A stretch of 64,000 nucleotides of DNA. Source: Planococcus donghaensis MPA1U2 (lineage in GTDB: Bacteria; Bacillota; Bacilli; Bacillales_A; Planococcaceae). The notes under the pieces were generated by a model. That model did not search any database. It saw only the letters and a list, made by a program, of their open reading frames with translations, and was not told the DNA's origin. This document shows positions 63,823 to 64,000 of this stretch, in pieces (positions within the stretch are counted from its first letter, which is position 1; the number at the start of each line of letters is the position of its first letter). The translations under genes and the position numbers were made by a program. The stretch is from NCBI RefSeq assembly GCF_000189395.1, contig NZ_AEPB01000038.1, positions 1-64,000 of the forward strand. Reading direction: 5' to 3'.

Positions 63823-64000
63823 ATGGAAGATCGCATTATAGATAGTGAAATTTCGGAATTTGACGATCGTTTTGAACAATCATTGCGGCCTCAAATGTTG
63901 TCTCAATATATTGGGCAACATAAAGTCAAACACAATTTGCAAATTTTTATCGAAGCGGCAAAAATGCGTCAAGAAAGTTTAGACCATGTCTTGTTGTACG
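63823..64000 (+). CDS. ruvB: Holliday junction branch-migration helicase RuvB, cut by window end
   Basis: Only the first 59 codons are present, starting [20 protein letters not shown] and continuing [29 protein letters not shown], the conserved N-terminal region of RuvB before its Walker A motif. AAAGGAGGCG precedes the ATG. It follows ruvA by 18 bp. Confidence 0.93.
   Translation, partial: MEDRIIDSEISEFDDRFEQSLRPQMLSQYIGQHKVKHNLQIFIEAAKMRQESLDHVLLY

Overview
The window is a contiguous piece of a low-to-moderate GC Firmicutes chromosome. Gene order (lcfA-fadR-fadB-etfBA-trxA-uvrC-lysC-sdhCAB ... tig-clpX-lonA-engB-hemAXCDBL-valS-folC ... maf-radC-mreBCD-minCD-rplU-prp-rpmA-spo0B-obgE-pheBA-niaR-ruvAB) is the classic Bacillus backbone. 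Several sporulation genes that sit in this backbone in Bacillus subtilis are missing (gerE, lonB, spoVID, spoIVFAB, and safA/coxA/bofC before ruvA). With the protein-level resemblance this points to a non-sporulating or weakly sporulating member of the Planococcaceae (Planococcus/Planomicrobium type). That assignment is inferred from content, not from a database search.

Region 1-9360 holds fatty-acid beta-oxidation (lcfA, the TetR repressor gene fadR, fadB, etfB, etfA), thioredoxin, the UvrC nuclease subunit, and aspartokinase lysC behind a lysine riboswitch. A catabolite (cre-like) site overlaps the lcfA -35, and a long FadR-type palindrome lies between lcfA and fadR. Region 9361-16813 holds succinate dehydrogenase, a thioesterase, a MarR regulator, glutamate racemase, RNase PH, an XTP/dITP pyrophosphatase and tRNA-Arg(UCU). 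Region 16814-31253 holds a TPR protein, trigger factor, ClpX, LonA, EngB and the complete hemAXCDBL operon behind a perfect PerR-type box. The 1-kb hemL-valS gap holds interspersed repeats and a valine T-box leader.

Region 31254-51262 holds valS, two overlapping ATP-grasp ligase genes divergent from folC, and then a large accessory block at the position where B. subtilis has comC. This block is a type IV pilus locus. It starts with a membrane protein and a GAF-GGDEF diguanylate cyclase that may be one split gene. Next come three minor prepilins (one PilX-like), a small unknown membrane protein, a VanW-like membrane protein with three calcium-binding-type repeats, PilB with an MshEN c-di-GMP-binding-type N-terminus, PilT, PilC, a major pilin, PilM, PilN, PilO and the prepilin peptidase. 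Read together it looks like a c-di-GMP-controlled, retractable pilus in a Bacillales genome. It is the most interesting part of the window.

Region 51263-64000 returns to backbone: maf, radC, mreBCD, minCD, a NERD-domain protein where spoIVFAB would be, a 21-bp tandem repeat, rplU-prp-rpmA, a retained Spo0B-like phosphotransferase, obgE, pheB-pheA, niaR (minus strand) and ruvA-ruvB (ruvB cut by the window end). Two families of structured interspersed repeats are scattered between operons. I saw no insertion sequence, prophage, rRNA or CRISPR array.
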